From the NCBI RefSeq assembly GCF_000621025.1, contig NZ_JHZJ01000010.1, positions 62,001 to 126,000 on the forward strand: a DNA stretch of 64,000 bases, given 5' to 3'. The notes under the pieces are model-generated. The model was given only the letters and a program-made list of their open reading frames with translations. It ran no database searches and was not told where the DNA came from. Position 1 is the stretch's first letter. The number at the start of each line of letters is the position of its first letter. The DNA is from Brackiella oedipodis DSM 13743 (lineage in GTDB: Bacteria; Pseudomonadota; Gammaproteobacteria; Burkholderiales; Burkholderiaceae_B). Of the stretch, positions 51,167 to 60,077 are shown piece after piece. A program made the position numbers and the translations under genes.

Positions 51167-51470
51167 AAAAAGCAGTTAATCCTATCTTACTCACCACACT
51201 GCGCCATATTAAAAGCCGTTAAAGTATAGCTTTTTAATTATAATTTGTAAATAAATACTAATAAGTTTTACAAAAATTAAAAAACCATGTTTGTCACATA
51301 GGTACTTTTGGGATTTTACCTAAAGTAAATTAATAATGTTTCAAATTCATGCATTTACGTTGATAAAGGCACTATCGTCCAAAAAGTGAACGCTGTGCGG
51401 CTTGCGAACCTATGCGAACTATTCGCTAGGCTGTTATGATGAATCCACTTACTATTTTTATTCTTGATTT
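51167..51470. other. Divergent intergenic region between atpI and the M61 peptidase gene
   Basis: This 304-bp AT-rich stretch has no protein gene. It carries the leftward atp promoter (below). On the right side, TATGAT at 51435-51440 is a possible -10 box for the peptidase gene without a well-placed -35 box. TGCGAAC occurs twice (51403-51409 and 51413-51419). Otherwise I see nothing. Confidence 0.5.
51223..51251 (-). promoter_or_regulatory. Strong sigma-70 promoter for the atp operon
   Basis: Read leftward: -35 TTTACA (51251-51246), 17-bp spacer, -10 TATACT (51228-51223). Five of six and five of six consensus matches. The predicted start near 51216 gives a leader of about 50 nt before atpI. 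Confidence 0.65.
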
Positions 51471-53273
51471 ATGTCTAAACAGTTAATTTCTTACCGTATT
51501 TCTTCGCGTGATCTGAGCGGCCATCGTTTTGAAATCAGTTTGCATTGCAAAAAAAGCCGTCATGACTCTTATGTAGAGGTATATCTGCCAACCTGGATCC
51601 CTGGGAGTTACTTGATTCGCGATTTTGCGCGCCACATTGAATCTATGCAGGCATTCGATGACGCAGGCGCGGCCCTCGCCATTGAGGCCATTAATACCAG
51701 CACGTGGCGTATCCACACTTCGCAAACTTCGGTTACGCTCAATTATGTGGTTTATGCCTGGGACTTATCGGTACGTGAATCCCACTTAGATCAACATCAT
51801 GGTTTTTTTAACGGTAGCAGTGTCTTTTTGGCGGTGAAAGGACAAGAACACCTGCCTTGCTTACTTGATATTCAAGCACCCAAAGGCGCTAAACATTGGC
51901 ACGTCTACACCAGTTTACCTTTAGCTAAAACGCATAAATCTTGTGCTAAGCGTCATGGCTTTGGATTTTATCAAGCGCCCAATTATGATGCCCTAATTGA
52001 TCATCCTGTTGAAATGGGAACCCCACAAGTCGTCACTTTTAAAGCGGGTGGTATCACTCACGAGATGGTCTTTACGGGGTTGGCACCTAATTTGGATCTA
52101 GCTCGCATTGCTAAGGATTGCCAGCAAATCTGCCAGAGCCAAATCGAGCTTTTTGAGCCGCAAACCGCCACAGCGCCTTTTGCGGATAGTAGTGATCGGT
52201 ATGTATTTATGACGCATATCACCGAAAATAGTTATGGGGGTCTGGAGCATCGTAGCAGTACCGCTCTGATGATCGCGCGCAGCGACTTACCGAGTATAGG
52301 GCAAGCGCAAAACCAAACGGGTTATCAGAACTTTTTGGGCTTAGTCAGTCATGAATATTTTCATAGTTGGAATGTGAAACGCATTAAGCCAGCTCGTTTC
52401 GTGCCCTATGACCTCACGCAAGCCACACCCACTGAATTACTTTGGGTCTTCGAAGGTTTTACCTCGTATTATGATGATTTAATGCTATGGCGTAGTGGCG
52501 TGATTGAGACCGAAGACTACTGCCGCTTACTGCAACGTTTTGTCAATATCGTCTTTAAGGGCACAGGCCAGCATAAGCAAACCGTGGCTCAGAGTTCTTT
52601 TGAAGCTTGGACCAAATACTACAAACAAAACGAAAACTCCATTAATGCGATCGTCAGTTATTACACCAAAGGTGCCCTAACCGCACTTTGCTTGGATTTA
52701 TGGATTCGCATTCAAAGTCAGCAACGCAAGAGCCTAGATGATGTGATGCGTTATTTATGGCAGCATTTTGGTCGTGATTTTTATAGGGGTGACGCAAGCC
52801 AACAAGGTCTTAGCGAGCGTGGTTTTGAACAAATCGTCGCGGCGGCTTGTGGACTGCAGGCTGAAGCCGTCGCCGACTTCTTGCGGCGCTATGTGTATGG
52901 CACCGAAACGCTACCCCTTAAAGCCTTGCTCAAACAAAGTAAAAGCCATATTCGTCTACGCAAAAAAACACCTACAAAAGACAGCGTTTCACTGAATGCG
53001 CGTATCAAACAAGAAAATAATCAAACGGTGCTGGCGGCGGTATTCGAGCATGGAGCCGCGCATCAGGCCGGTTTATCGGCAAACGATATCCTCGTAGCCA
53101 TCGACCATCTACGTGTCTCAGGCAATAATCTAGAGACCTTGTTACAACGCTATCAAGCAGGGCAACGTGCCGTCATCCACGTCTTTAGAGGCGATGAATT
53201 ATGCGCGTTTGAAATCAAGTTCGCGGCGCCTGACACCGAGTATGAGCTGTATTGGAAGGCTAAAAAGCGCTAG
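51471..53273 (+). CDS. M61-family metallopeptidase with PDZ domain (glycyl aminopeptidase-like)
   Basis: A 600-residue zinc peptidase. The N-terminal beta-sandwich region has YVEVYLPTWIPGSYLIRDFARH near 25-46, a hallmark of M61. The zinc site is HEYFH at 294-298, with E328 in WVFEGFTSYYDD as the third ligand. A PDZ domain occupies about 495-580 and probably steers substrates. No signal peptide is visible, so it is likely cytoplasmic. M61 enzymes prefer N-terminal glycine or alanine; the physiological substrate is unknown. Monocistronic. Confidence 0.92.
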   Translation: MSKQLISYRISSRDLSGHRFEISLHCKKSRHDSYVEVYLPTWIPGSYLIRDFARHIESMQAFDDAGAALAIEAINTSTWRIHTSQTSVTLNYVVYAWDLSVRESHLDQHHGFFNGSSVFLAVKGQEHLPCLLDIQAPKGAKHWHVYTSLPLAKTHKSCAKRHGFGFYQAPNYDALIDHPVEMGTPQVVTFKAGGITHEMVFTGLAPNLDLARIAKDCQQICQSQIELFEPQTATAPFADSSDRYVFMTHITENSYGGLEHRSSTALMIARSDLPSIGQAQNQTGYQNFLGLVSHEYFHSWNVKRIKPARFVPYDLTQATPTELLWVFEGFTSYYDDLMLWRSGVIETEDYCRLLQRFVNIVFKGTGQHKQTVAQSSFEAWTKYYKQNENSINAIVSYYTKGALTALCLDLWIRIQSQQRKSLDDVMRYLWQHFGRDFYRGDASQQGLSERGFEQIVAAACGLQAEAVADFLRRYVYGTETLPLKALLKQSKSHIRLRKKTPTKDSVSLNARIKQENNQTVLAAVFEHGAAHQAGLSANDILVAIDHLRVSGNNLETLLQRYQAGQRAVIHVFRGDELCAFEIKFAAPDTEYELYWKAKKR

Positions 53274-53376
53274 TGGCTACTCGGCGTGTGCCTGAATACG
53301 CCATCTTAGGACCACCGAGCTAGCATCCACCTTGAGGGCACAAAGATAAGGGCTAAGGACCGCTAAAATAACGGTC

Positions 53377-54147
53377 TTAATGGTCTTTGATGTGCCCTTG
53401 ATGATGACTGCATACAGGGCATGTAGGCTGCGCTTGCAGAGTCAGGCTATGCCAGCGCATAGGTAGAATATCGAGCATCAACAGGCGTCCCTGCAGACTC
53501 TGGCCTAAATTTAGCAGTAACTTAAGCGCTTCTGCTGCCTGCATGCTCCCAATAATGCCCAGTAAGGGGGCAAAGACGCCTAAGGTAGCGCAATTATCTG
53601 GGGCTATAGGTTCCTGCGGGTCATATAAACAGGCGTAACACGGCCCCTGTCCTTTGCGAAAATCGAAAACGGTAATTTGGGCATTGTATTTGATGGCGGC
53701 GGCAGACACTAATGGGACTTTAGCCGCAAAACACAGGCGGTTGAGTTGCTGGCGAACACTAAAATTATCGCTACAATCGAGCACCACATCTGTTTGCGCA
53801 ATCAGTGCTGCCAATTGCTGATCATCAGCTTTGTAAGCATGTTGCCTCACTTGCACGTCGGGATTGAGTTGCTGCACAAACTGCGCAGCAGAGGCCACTT
53901 TGGTTTCGCCCACCCGGGCCGTCGTATGCGCAATTTGACGTTGTAAATTACTGAGCTCGACCGTATCGTAATCCAACAAATCCAAATGCCCGACACCCGC
54001 CGCGGCTAGGTAGGCCAGCGCGGGCGAGCCCAGGCCGCCAAGCCCTAAAATCAAGACTCTGCTTTGTGATAAAGTTTCTTGCCCTTCAAAACCAAAATCA
54101 TCAAGCATGATGTGGCGGGCATAGCGCAACATTTGTTGATCATTCAT
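53377..54147 (-). CDS. moeB: ThiF/MoeB-family adenylyltransferase
   Basis: E1-like enzyme that adenylates the C-terminal glycine of a ubiquitin-like sulfur carrier (MoaD or ThiS). The 256 residues show the nucleotide loop GLGGLG at 35-40, DTVELSNLQRQ at 61-71, DCSDN at 124-128, and the zinc cysteines CYAC (170, 173) and CPVC (243, 246). Molybdopterin versus thiamine role cannot be settled by sequence; MoeB is the usual annotation for this gene downstream of ctpA. Last gene of the gpmA-envC-ctpA-moeB run. Confidence 0.9.
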   Translation of the reverse strand: MNDQQMLRYARHIMLDDFGFEGQETLSQSRVLILGLGGLGSPALAYLAAAGVGHLDLLDYDTVELSNLQRQIAHTTARVGETKVASAAQFVQQLNPDVQVRQHAYKADDQQLAALIAQTDVVLDCSDNFSVRQQLNRLCFAAKVPLVSAAAIKYNAQITVFDFRKGQGPCYACLYDPQEPIAPDNCATLGVFAPLLGIIGSMQAAEALKLLLNLGQSLQGRLLMLDILPMRWHSLTLQAQPTCPVCSHHQGHIKDH

Positions 54148-54177
54148 GATACTGCTCTGTGCTTACCATTCTAACGG

Positions 54178-56109
54178 CTACTTGCTTTGCTCATTTTTTT
54201 GCTCTGGTGCGCTTGGCGTGTCGACCATGGCATCGTGATTGGTTTTGTTTTGTGCATCCGTCTGAGCATCGGCCTTCGCGGCGTCATTGTCATCCTGGCT
54301 CTCTGACTTCTGAACCGGCGCTGTTTGAGACTCTTGCGAGGTGGCCGGTTGCGCCGCTGATTGCGCAGGTTTCTGAGTCAGTGGCGCCTTGGATTCCTTA
54401 GCATTCTTGGCGGCGTCATCCGCACTCTCTTGTTGATACTTGAAATGCTGCGGCTTACCTGGATTGACTTTTTTATGGCGCAGATAGTTGACCGCCTGGT
54501 GTAGCTGAAAGTCTTGTTCGGAACCAAAATCAAATAAATCCGCGGGATCTAAGGGCCCCACCTTGCTAGGATGATTGACTTGGCTGTGGTCTTTGTCGAG
54601 GTTGAGTGTGTCATTACTGAGGTGATCGTGCAGATCAGCTTCTCGCGGCAAAGAAAAAAGATCGCCTTCAGCCGTATCCGAAACGGTGATATCTGGCTTA
54701 ATTCCAGTCGCCTGAATGGAGCGATCTTTAGGGGTGTAATAGCGCGCTACTGTTAATTTAATACCGGTGTCTTGGTCCAATGGCATGACCACTTGCACCG
54801 AACCTTTACCAAAACTGCGATTACCCATAATGCGGCCACGTTGATAATCTTGCAGGGCACCTGCGACAATTTCGGAAGCGGAGGCAGAGCCAACATTAAT
54901 CAACACCACCAGCGGTACTTTGCGGGTCCATTTTGGTAGGCCCTGTAGACTGTCTTTGCCATCTAAACTATAGTCACCAGGCACGACGCGATAATGAATG
55001 CCGGTTTGACTACGGTTTTTGGTGTAGACCACTAGGCTTTGTTCTTTGATAAAGGCACCCACCACACCGACGGCAGCATTCAATAAACCACCTGGATTAT
55101 TGCGCAAATCCAACACCAATGCTTTGGGTGTACTTTTGAAATCCTTAAGCTGCTGTACGAGATCTTTGACGGTTTGTTCTTGGAATTGCGAAATTCTGAC
55201 ATAGGCGATTTGGGACGGCAGCATTTTGCTACGCACACTGCGGATTTTGACAAGATCGCGCTTGATGGTAAAAGGCAACGGGTCTTCATGGCCTTGGCGC
55301 TTAATGAGTAAACGAATACTCGTGCCTGGCTCGCCTCGTAACTGTTTGGTGACTTCCGTCATGGATTGCCCCGTCACCACGGTGTCATTGACCTGTACAA
55401 TTTGGTCACCAGGCAGAATCCCGGCTTTATCTGCTGGACTGCCTTCTATCGGCGCTATGATCTGCAAAATATGGTTGTCGCGTTCACTAATTTCTATTCC
55501 TAAGCCACCAAATTCACCCTCTGTGGACTCTTGTAGGTCCTCGTAGTCCTCTTTATCGAGGTAACTTGAATGCGGGTCCAAATCACTTAACATGCCACGG
55601 ATAGCTGAATCGACTAGGTCATTGTCATTAACGGGCTCGACATAGCGATTTTTGACGGCGGCAAAGACCAAAGCAAAGCGGCGTAAATCTTCGTAGGGTA
55701 AAGACTCATCGCTATTTTCGCCATCAGGCTGAGCTAGCACTTGTTTGAGCATTTCCTCATCAGCACTATTGGCGGCAGGATCCACTGTGGTCTCACCAAA
55801 CACGCCCTCTTCGTCATCCGGCGCAGCGTTGCCATCATCGGCGGCAGGGACTTCTGTCGGTTCGGCTCCGTCCACTACTTCATCATTGCCCGCGGTTTGC
55901 GGCGTTTGATTAGCACTTGCAGATGACTGGGCTGACTCTGCATCGGCTGTATGCTGTTGTGCAACAGTCGCTGCAGCGATACTCATTGGGGCTTTGCTAT
56001 CTGCGTCAGAGGCGGTATTTTGGCCCAAAGCACCGGTTGAGATAAGACTTGTGCCCAGTACAATCGCACTCAGGCGCAACGCTAAGGCTTTTTTGGGGAA
56101 GTTGCACAT
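54178..56109 (-). CDS. ctpA: S41 carboxy-terminal processing protease
   Basis: Periplasmic PDZ protease that trims or degrades proteins from the C terminus. A Sec signal occupies about 1-29. Residues 30-120 are an acidic, A/D/E-rich linker, the PDZ domain covers about 200-285 (GGLGIEISER, GSPADKAGILPGDQI), and the protease core has catalytic S410 in GSASASEIVAG and K435 in FGKGSVQ. The C-terminal 80 residues are a K/Q/A/D-rich tail. At 643 residues it is well above the 430-480 common for CtpA, owing to both low-complexity ends. EnvC precedes it in the operon, hinting at control of peptidoglycan enzymes. Confidence 0.94.
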   Translation of the reverse strand: MCNFPKKALALRLSAIVLGTSLISTGALGQNTASDADSKAPMSIAAATVAQQHTADAESAQSSASANQTPQTAGNDEVVDGAEPTEVPAADDGNAAPDDEEGVFGETTVDPAANSADEEMLKQVLAQPDGENSDESLPYEDLRRFALVFAAVKNRYVEPVNDNDLVDSAIRGMLSDLDPHSSYLDKEDYEDLQESTEGEFGGLGIEISERDNHILQIIAPIEGSPADKAGILPGDQIVQVNDTVVTGQSMTEVTKQLRGEPGTSIRLLIKRQGHEDPLPFTIKRDLVKIRSVRSKMLPSQIAYVRISQFQEQTVKDLVQQLKDFKSTPKALVLDLRNNPGGLLNAAVGVVGAFIKEQSLVVYTKNRSQTGIHYRVVPGDYSLDGKDSLQGLPKWTRKVPLVVLINVGSASASEIVAGALQDYQRGRIMGNRSFGKGSVQVVMPLDQDTGIKLTVARYYTPKDRSIQATGIKPDITVSDTAEGDLFSLPREADLHDHLSNDTLNLDKDHSQVNHPSKVGPLDPADLFDFGSEQDFQLHQAVNYLRHKKVNPGKPQHFKYQQESADDAAKNAKESKAPLTQKPAQSAAQPATSQESQTAPVQKSESQDDNDAAKADAQTDAQNKTNHDAMVDTPSAPEQKNEQSK

Positions 56110-56132
56110 AAAACCTCACATTCCTACTGATG

Positions 56133-57722
56133 TTATTTGCTTAAGAGCGTTAAAGGATCGACGGCTTGTGAGCCTTTACGGATTTCAAAATACAAAGCCG
56201 GTTCTACCTGACCACCACTTGAACCCACGCGGGCAATGGTCTGGCCGACGCTGACATTATCACCCACTGATTTAGACAAGCTTTGGTTATAACCATAAAC
56301 ACTGAGATAACCGTTGCCATGATCGATAATAATCAGATTACCAAAGCCACGCATCCAGTTGGCGTAAACCACCTTGCCACCCGCCACCGCCTTGACCGGT
56401 GCGCCGCTGTTGGCAGCAATCAAAATGCCACGCCAGACACCCCCCGTTTCTGCACGAGGCGCGCCAAAGCGGCTCTGTAGTTCACCCCGTAAAGGCCAAG
56501 GAGCCCCTTTGTTGAGCCCTGAGCTACTTGCCGATTGTTGCGCTAGGGCTTGATCGGCCACCGCTTGACGCTCAAGTTCAGCCGCGCGAATCGCTTTTTG
56601 ACGGGCAATACGAGCTTTGGCTTTTTCGATTTCGGCATTCTCCGATTGTTTAAGCGCACTTTTGAGCTGCGCTTGCGTTGCGCTTTGTTGTGCCAGCGCT
56701 TCTTGAATACGTTTTTTGGCAAGCTCTTCTTCGGCACTATTCATGGCCAAGCCCAATTGATTGCGAGCTTGTTGCAATGCTTGCTGTTGTTGTTTTTGTT
56801 GCGCCAAGGCTCGCTCCCGAGCGGCTTGTGCTTTTTTCTGAAGCTCTTCGGCCTTGTGCCGTTGTGCTTGTGCGAGCTGCTCCTGGCGCTGACGCTCACG
56901 TGCTTGTGCTGCTTGCTGCGCCTGCAATTGTTGTTGTCGCGCTTGCAAGGCTTTTTGACGCGCGATTTCCTGTTGTCGAGCGGCTTCTTGCGTTTTTATG
57001 TTTTGGGTAATGGCGTTTAATAACTGATCGAGTCGTTTCTGGTCTTGACCCAACACTTGTGCCTCAGAGCGCCGCTGTTTGAGTTTCTTTTCGGCCACTC
57101 GCAAGTCGTTCTGGTATTGATCTTGGACTTTTTGGAGTGACGCTTTTTGGGCGCTGGTTTCTTTCGCTAGCTTAGAGAGTTTTTGTTGCTCTTGTGCGAT
57201 CGACGTTTCGGTGACTTTAATCTTGCGGATTTGCTCTTTGTAATCCTTGACAGCTTGCACCCGAGCTTTGGAGACATAGCCCAAATAACCTAAATCCCGG
57301 CCAATTTTTTGGGCATCGTGCCCTGACAACAGCGCCGACCAAGGAGACAAATCACTGGTGTATTGGATATACAATTGATCCGCTAAGTCTTGACGACTTT
57401 CTTCGAGGGCCTGTTGTTGTAGTTTAGCTTTGTGTTGCAAAGCGGTGATTTGGGCTTGGGCTTGTTGTTGCTGAGTCGAGAGCTGATCAATTTTGGCATT
57501 AATCTTGGAGATGGATTGCTCAGAGTCTTTGAGACGGTCAAGAATATCTTTCTTGTCCGCCTCTTGGGCTTCAATTTGACTCTCTACCTTGGCAATTTGT
57601 TTTTGCAAGGTTTTCTTGCGTTGCTCGGCTTGTTGCTGCTTATTGAGATCAGCGACAGACTGAGCCCAGCTTAGGGATGTTGGTAATAGCAACAATGCCC
57701 AAATCACATACCGAAATTTCAC
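56133..57722 (-). CDS. envC: EnvC-like murein hydrolase activator with degenerate LytM domain
   Basis: Periplasmic activator of cell-separation amidases. A signal peptide (about 1-21, ending SWAQS) is followed by a long coiled coil rich in Q, A and K (about 25-390), and then an M23/LytM domain from about 410. The zinc-binding histidines of active LytM peptidases are missing: the usual YAHL reads VYGYNQS, and the final HLHFE reads LYFEIRKG. This is the state seen in E. coli EnvC, so activation rather than cleavage is expected. The gene abuts gpmA (start directly after the gpmA stop) and precedes ctpA by 23 bp. Confidence 0.93.
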   Translation of the reverse strand: MKFRYVIWALLLLPTSLSWAQSVADLNKQQQAEQRKKTLQKQIAKVESQIEAQEADKKDILDRLKDSEQSISKINAKIDQLSTQQQQAQAQITALQHKAKLQQQALEESRQDLADQLYIQYTSDLSPWSALLSGHDAQKIGRDLGYLGYVSKARVQAVKDYKEQIRKIKVTETSIAQEQQKLSKLAKETSAQKASLQKVQDQYQNDLRVAEKKLKQRRSEAQVLGQDQKRLDQLLNAITQNIKTQEAARQQEIARQKALQARQQQLQAQQAAQARERQRQEQLAQAQRHKAEELQKKAQAARERALAQQKQQQQALQQARNQLGLAMNSAEEELAKKRIQEALAQQSATQAQLKSALKQSENAEIEKAKARIARQKAIRAAELERQAVADQALAQQSASSSGLNKGAPWPLRGELQSRFGAPRAETGGVWRGILIAANSGAPVKAVAGGKVVYANWMRGFGNLIIIDHGNGYLSVYGYNQSLSKSVGDNVSVGQTIARVGSSGGQVEPALYFEIRKGSQAVDPLTLLSK

Positions 57723-58469
57723 TTATTTTGCCTTACCTTGAGCGGCCACTTGTGCCATGGCTTTTTTGATGGCTTCGGCATCGCCCAAATAGTAGTGTTT
57801 GAGCGGCTTAAGATTCTCATCGAGCTCATACACCAATGGCTGGCCGGTGGGTATGTTGAGACCGACGATATCCTCTTCGGAAATATCATCCAAATACTTA
57901 ATTAGGGCACGTAAGCTATTGCCGTGAGCGGTAATCAAGACTTTTTTGCCACTTTTGATGGCTGGGGCAATTTGCTCTTGCCAAAATGGCACGACACGCG
58001 CGATGGTGTCTTTGAGGCACTCCGTGCTCGGCAATTCCTCGACGGGGACATTGGCGTAGCGGGGATCAAAGCGCGGATGACGCTTATCATCAAAATCTAA
58101 TGGGTCGGGCGCAATAGCAAAAGCGCGACGCCAGATCAAGACTTTTTCTTCGCCAAATTTAGCCGCTGTTTCGGCCTTATTGAGACCCTGAAGATTACCA
58201 TAGTGACGCTCATTAAGACGCCAATGCGGCACGTAGGGAATGTACATTTGTTGCATCGCATCCAGCGCCGTCCAAAGTGTACGAATCGCACGCGTTAAGA
58301 CTGAGGTAAAGGCAAGGTCGAATTGGTAGCCTTCTTGTTTGAGGAGCTCACCGGCTTGGCGTGCTTGCTGTAAACCAGTTTCGGTCAGATCGACATCGGT
58401 CCATCCTGTAAAACGGTTTTCGAGATTCCATTGGCTCTCGCCATGGCGCATAAGGACTAATTTATACAT
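57723..58469 (-). CDS. gpmA: 2,3-Bisphosphoglycerate-dependent phosphoglycerate mutase
   Basis: Interconverts 3- and 2-phosphoglycerate in glycolysis and gluconeogenesis. The 248 residues show the phosphohistidine motif [10 protein letters not shown] (H9), [10 protein letters not shown] at 19-28, [14 protein letters not shown] at 85-98 and the second catalytic histidine in [11 protein letters not shown] near 180. It heads the leftward gpmA-envC-ctpA-moeB run and is divergent from the rhodanese gene. Confidence 0.97.
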   Translation of the reverse strand: MYKLVLMRHGESQWNLENRFTGWTDVDLTETGLQQARQAGELLKQEGYQFDLAFTSVLTRAIRTLWTALDAMQQMYIPYVPHWRLNERHYGNLQGLNKAETAAKFGEEKVLIWRRAFAIAPDPLDFDDKRHPRFDPRYANVPVEELPSTECLKDTIARVVPFWQEQIAPAIKSGKKVLITAHGNSLRALIKYLDDISEEDIVGLNIPTGQPLVYELDENLKPLKHYYLGDAEAIKKAMAQVAAQGKAK

Positions 58470-58642
58470 GCTGACTTCCGATTAAGTAAATTGGCTGGCT
58501 TAGAGATTGCCTGCTAGAGGCATTAATTTTTACTATTTTAGCTAACAATACCTAATAAATCATATAGCCTAATTTATAATCTGTAAATTAAGCTCGCCAT
58601 AAGGCGATCTGTGTTAGCCCTTATTACTCAAAAGGAATCACT

Positions 58643-59077
58643 GTGGATTTTTTAACATTTGACTTCACCTATATCTATATCATAGGTGCAGTGATATCGG
58701 GCGGTTTGTTATTAGCACAATATCGTCCCAAACCTGATGGTGTCAGCCCTGCCGAAGCGGTGCGCCTATCCAATCGTCAACAAGCGATTTTTGTGGACAT
58801 TCGTTCTGCTGAGGACTATAGCGCCGGTGCGATTCCACAATCGCGTCACATTGAGCTACAGGATATCAACGCCAACAACAAAAATCTCCCCAAGAAAAAA
58901 CCGTTAATCATTGTCTCTAACCAAGAACGTCAAGCCCAAAAAGCTGTCAAAGCCTTTAAAGAACTTGGTTATGAGCCTGTCAATTGGCTAATTGGTGGTA
59001 TATTTGCTTGGAACAAAGAAGAGCTTCCACTCAAAAAATCCGCCACGCCTGTGACCAAAAATGCCAAAAGTAAGTAA
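58643..59077 (+). CDS. Membrane-anchored rhodanese-like domain protein lacking the catalytic cysteine
   Basis: The 144-residue protein has one N-terminal membrane helix (about 9-28, IYIIGAVISGGLLLA) and a cytoplasmic rhodanese fold: VDIRSAEDYSAGAIPQSRHI at 52-71 and NWLIGGIFAWNKEELPL at the end, as in the YibN family. The active-site loop that normally begins with cysteine reads IVSNQERQ, and the protein contains no cysteine at all, so sulfurtransferase activity is excluded by known chemistry. Starts at GTG 58643 after AAAGGA. First gene of the rhodanese-grxC-secB-gpsA run. Confidence 0.9.
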   Translation: MDFLTFDFTYIYIIGAVISGGLLLAQYRPKPDGVSPAEAVRLSNRQQAIFVDIRSAEDYSAGAIPQSRHIELQDINANNKNLPKKKPLIIVSNQERQAQKAVKAFKELGYEPVNWLIGGIFAWNKEELPLKKSATPVTKNAKSK

Positions 59078-59113
59078 ACATATCTATCGAGGCGAATCAA
59101 ATAAGGAATTGTT

Positions 59114-59374
59114 ATGAGCCAAATCACGATGTATTACAAACCTACCTGCCCTTTTTGCGTCCGTGCCGAAAAGCTGCTCAGAGACAAAGGTGTACAAGAC
59201 CTTAACAAAATCAATATCGAGCTCCATCGCGATCAACGTTCCGCGATGATAGAGCGTGCTGGGGGTCGTTCGACCGTGCCGCAAATTTTTATTAATGATC
59301 AGCACATTGGTGGCTGCGATGACCTCTTTGAACTCGATGCAGAGGGCAAATTAGACGAGCTACTCAAGGCTTAA
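59114..59374 (+). CDS. grxC: Glutaredoxin 3
   Basis: Small cytosolic glutathione-dependent oxidoreductase. The 86 residues start MSQITMYYKPTCPFC, with the dithiol active site CPFC at 12-15, then the GSH-binding TVP (about 56-58, RSTVPQIFIND) and GGCDDL (about 68-73). Start preceded by AAGGA. Lies between the rhodanese-like gene and secB, an order shared by many Proteobacteria. Confidence 0.97.
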   Translation: MSQITMYYKPTCPFCVRAEKLLRDKGVQDLNKINIELHRDQRSAMIERAGGRSTVPQIFINDQHIGGCDDLFELDAEGKLDELLKA

Positions 59375-59480
59375 GACTCAGCGAGGTCTGTTACCGGCCA
59401 CTCCATCAATATGTCAACTAATCATTAACCTTGGCTAGGCCACTCTGTTGACCTAGTCTACGTCTTAAAAAGGAATCATC

Positions 59481-60068
59481 ATGGCAAAAAAAGACAGCAA
59501 AAAACACGATAAATCACAAGCTCAAGAGAGCAGCAAAGACGCGTCTAAAGAGGCAACGCCAGAAAGCACTCAGGACGCCACTATCGAAAATACTCAGGAG
59601 CCTGCTACTGAAGCCCCAGCGGACCAAGCCCATCGTCCTGTATTTGCGCTACAAAGAACCTATATCAAAGACGCTTCTTTAGAGATGCCAAATGCACCAG
59701 AGATCTTTTTGAATCCAAATCAGCCTAAGGTCGATATTAGCATCGATATTGATCGCAAAGAATTACCTGACAATTTCTACGAAAGCAGCTTGACGGCGAC
59801 TATTACGACTAAGATCGACGATAAGACCTTGTACTTAGTTGAAGTCACCCAAGCCGGTATCTTTGAGATCCGTGATCTACCTGTAGAACAGCTCGATCCA
59901 TTGCTTGGCATTGTATGCCCTAGTATGTTGTTCCCATACTTACGTGCTCATGTATCTGATCTCATCACACGTACGTCCTTACCAACTCTACACTTGGCAG
60001 ACATTAACTTCCAAGCCTTATACGAACAACGCTTACAAGAAGAAGCGGCGCAAGAAACCAAGCAGTAA
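59481..60068 (+). CDS. secB: Protein-export chaperone SecB with an N-terminal extension
   Basis: Tetrameric chaperone that keeps preproteins unfolded and delivers them to SecA. The SecB core begins around residue 52 with PVFALQRTYIKDASLEMPNAP and includes DIDRKEL, TQAGIFEI and the LLGIVCPSMLFPYLRA segment. The first 50 residues are a hydrophilic S/K/E/A/T-rich extension absent from E. coli SecB, making 195 residues versus about 155. The ATG at 59481 has AAAAGGA upstream, supporting the long form. Followed by gpsA 9 bp later. Confidence 0.95.
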   Translation: MAKKDSKKHDKSQAQESSKDASKEATPESTQDATIENTQEPATEAPADQAHRPVFALQRTYIKDASLEMPNAPEIFLNPNQPKVDISIDIDRKELPDNFYESSLTATITTKIDDKTLYLVEVTQAGIFEIRDLPVEQLDPLLGIVCPSMLFPYLRAHVSDLITRTSLPTLHLADINFQALYEQRLQEEAAQETKQ

Positions 60069-60077
60069 GCCGTTGTT

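Noticed and set aside
53355-53379. Hairpin TAAGGACCG/CGGTCTTA just after moeB as a terminator
   Set aside because: The stem has a bulge and there is no T run in the leftward direction, so I do not call it a terminator.
56550-57020. A 156-codon rightward frame rich in Leu and Phe opposite envC
   Set aside because: It is the reverse reading of the Q/A/K-rich coiled coil of EnvC; composition follows from that repeat and there is no ribosome site.
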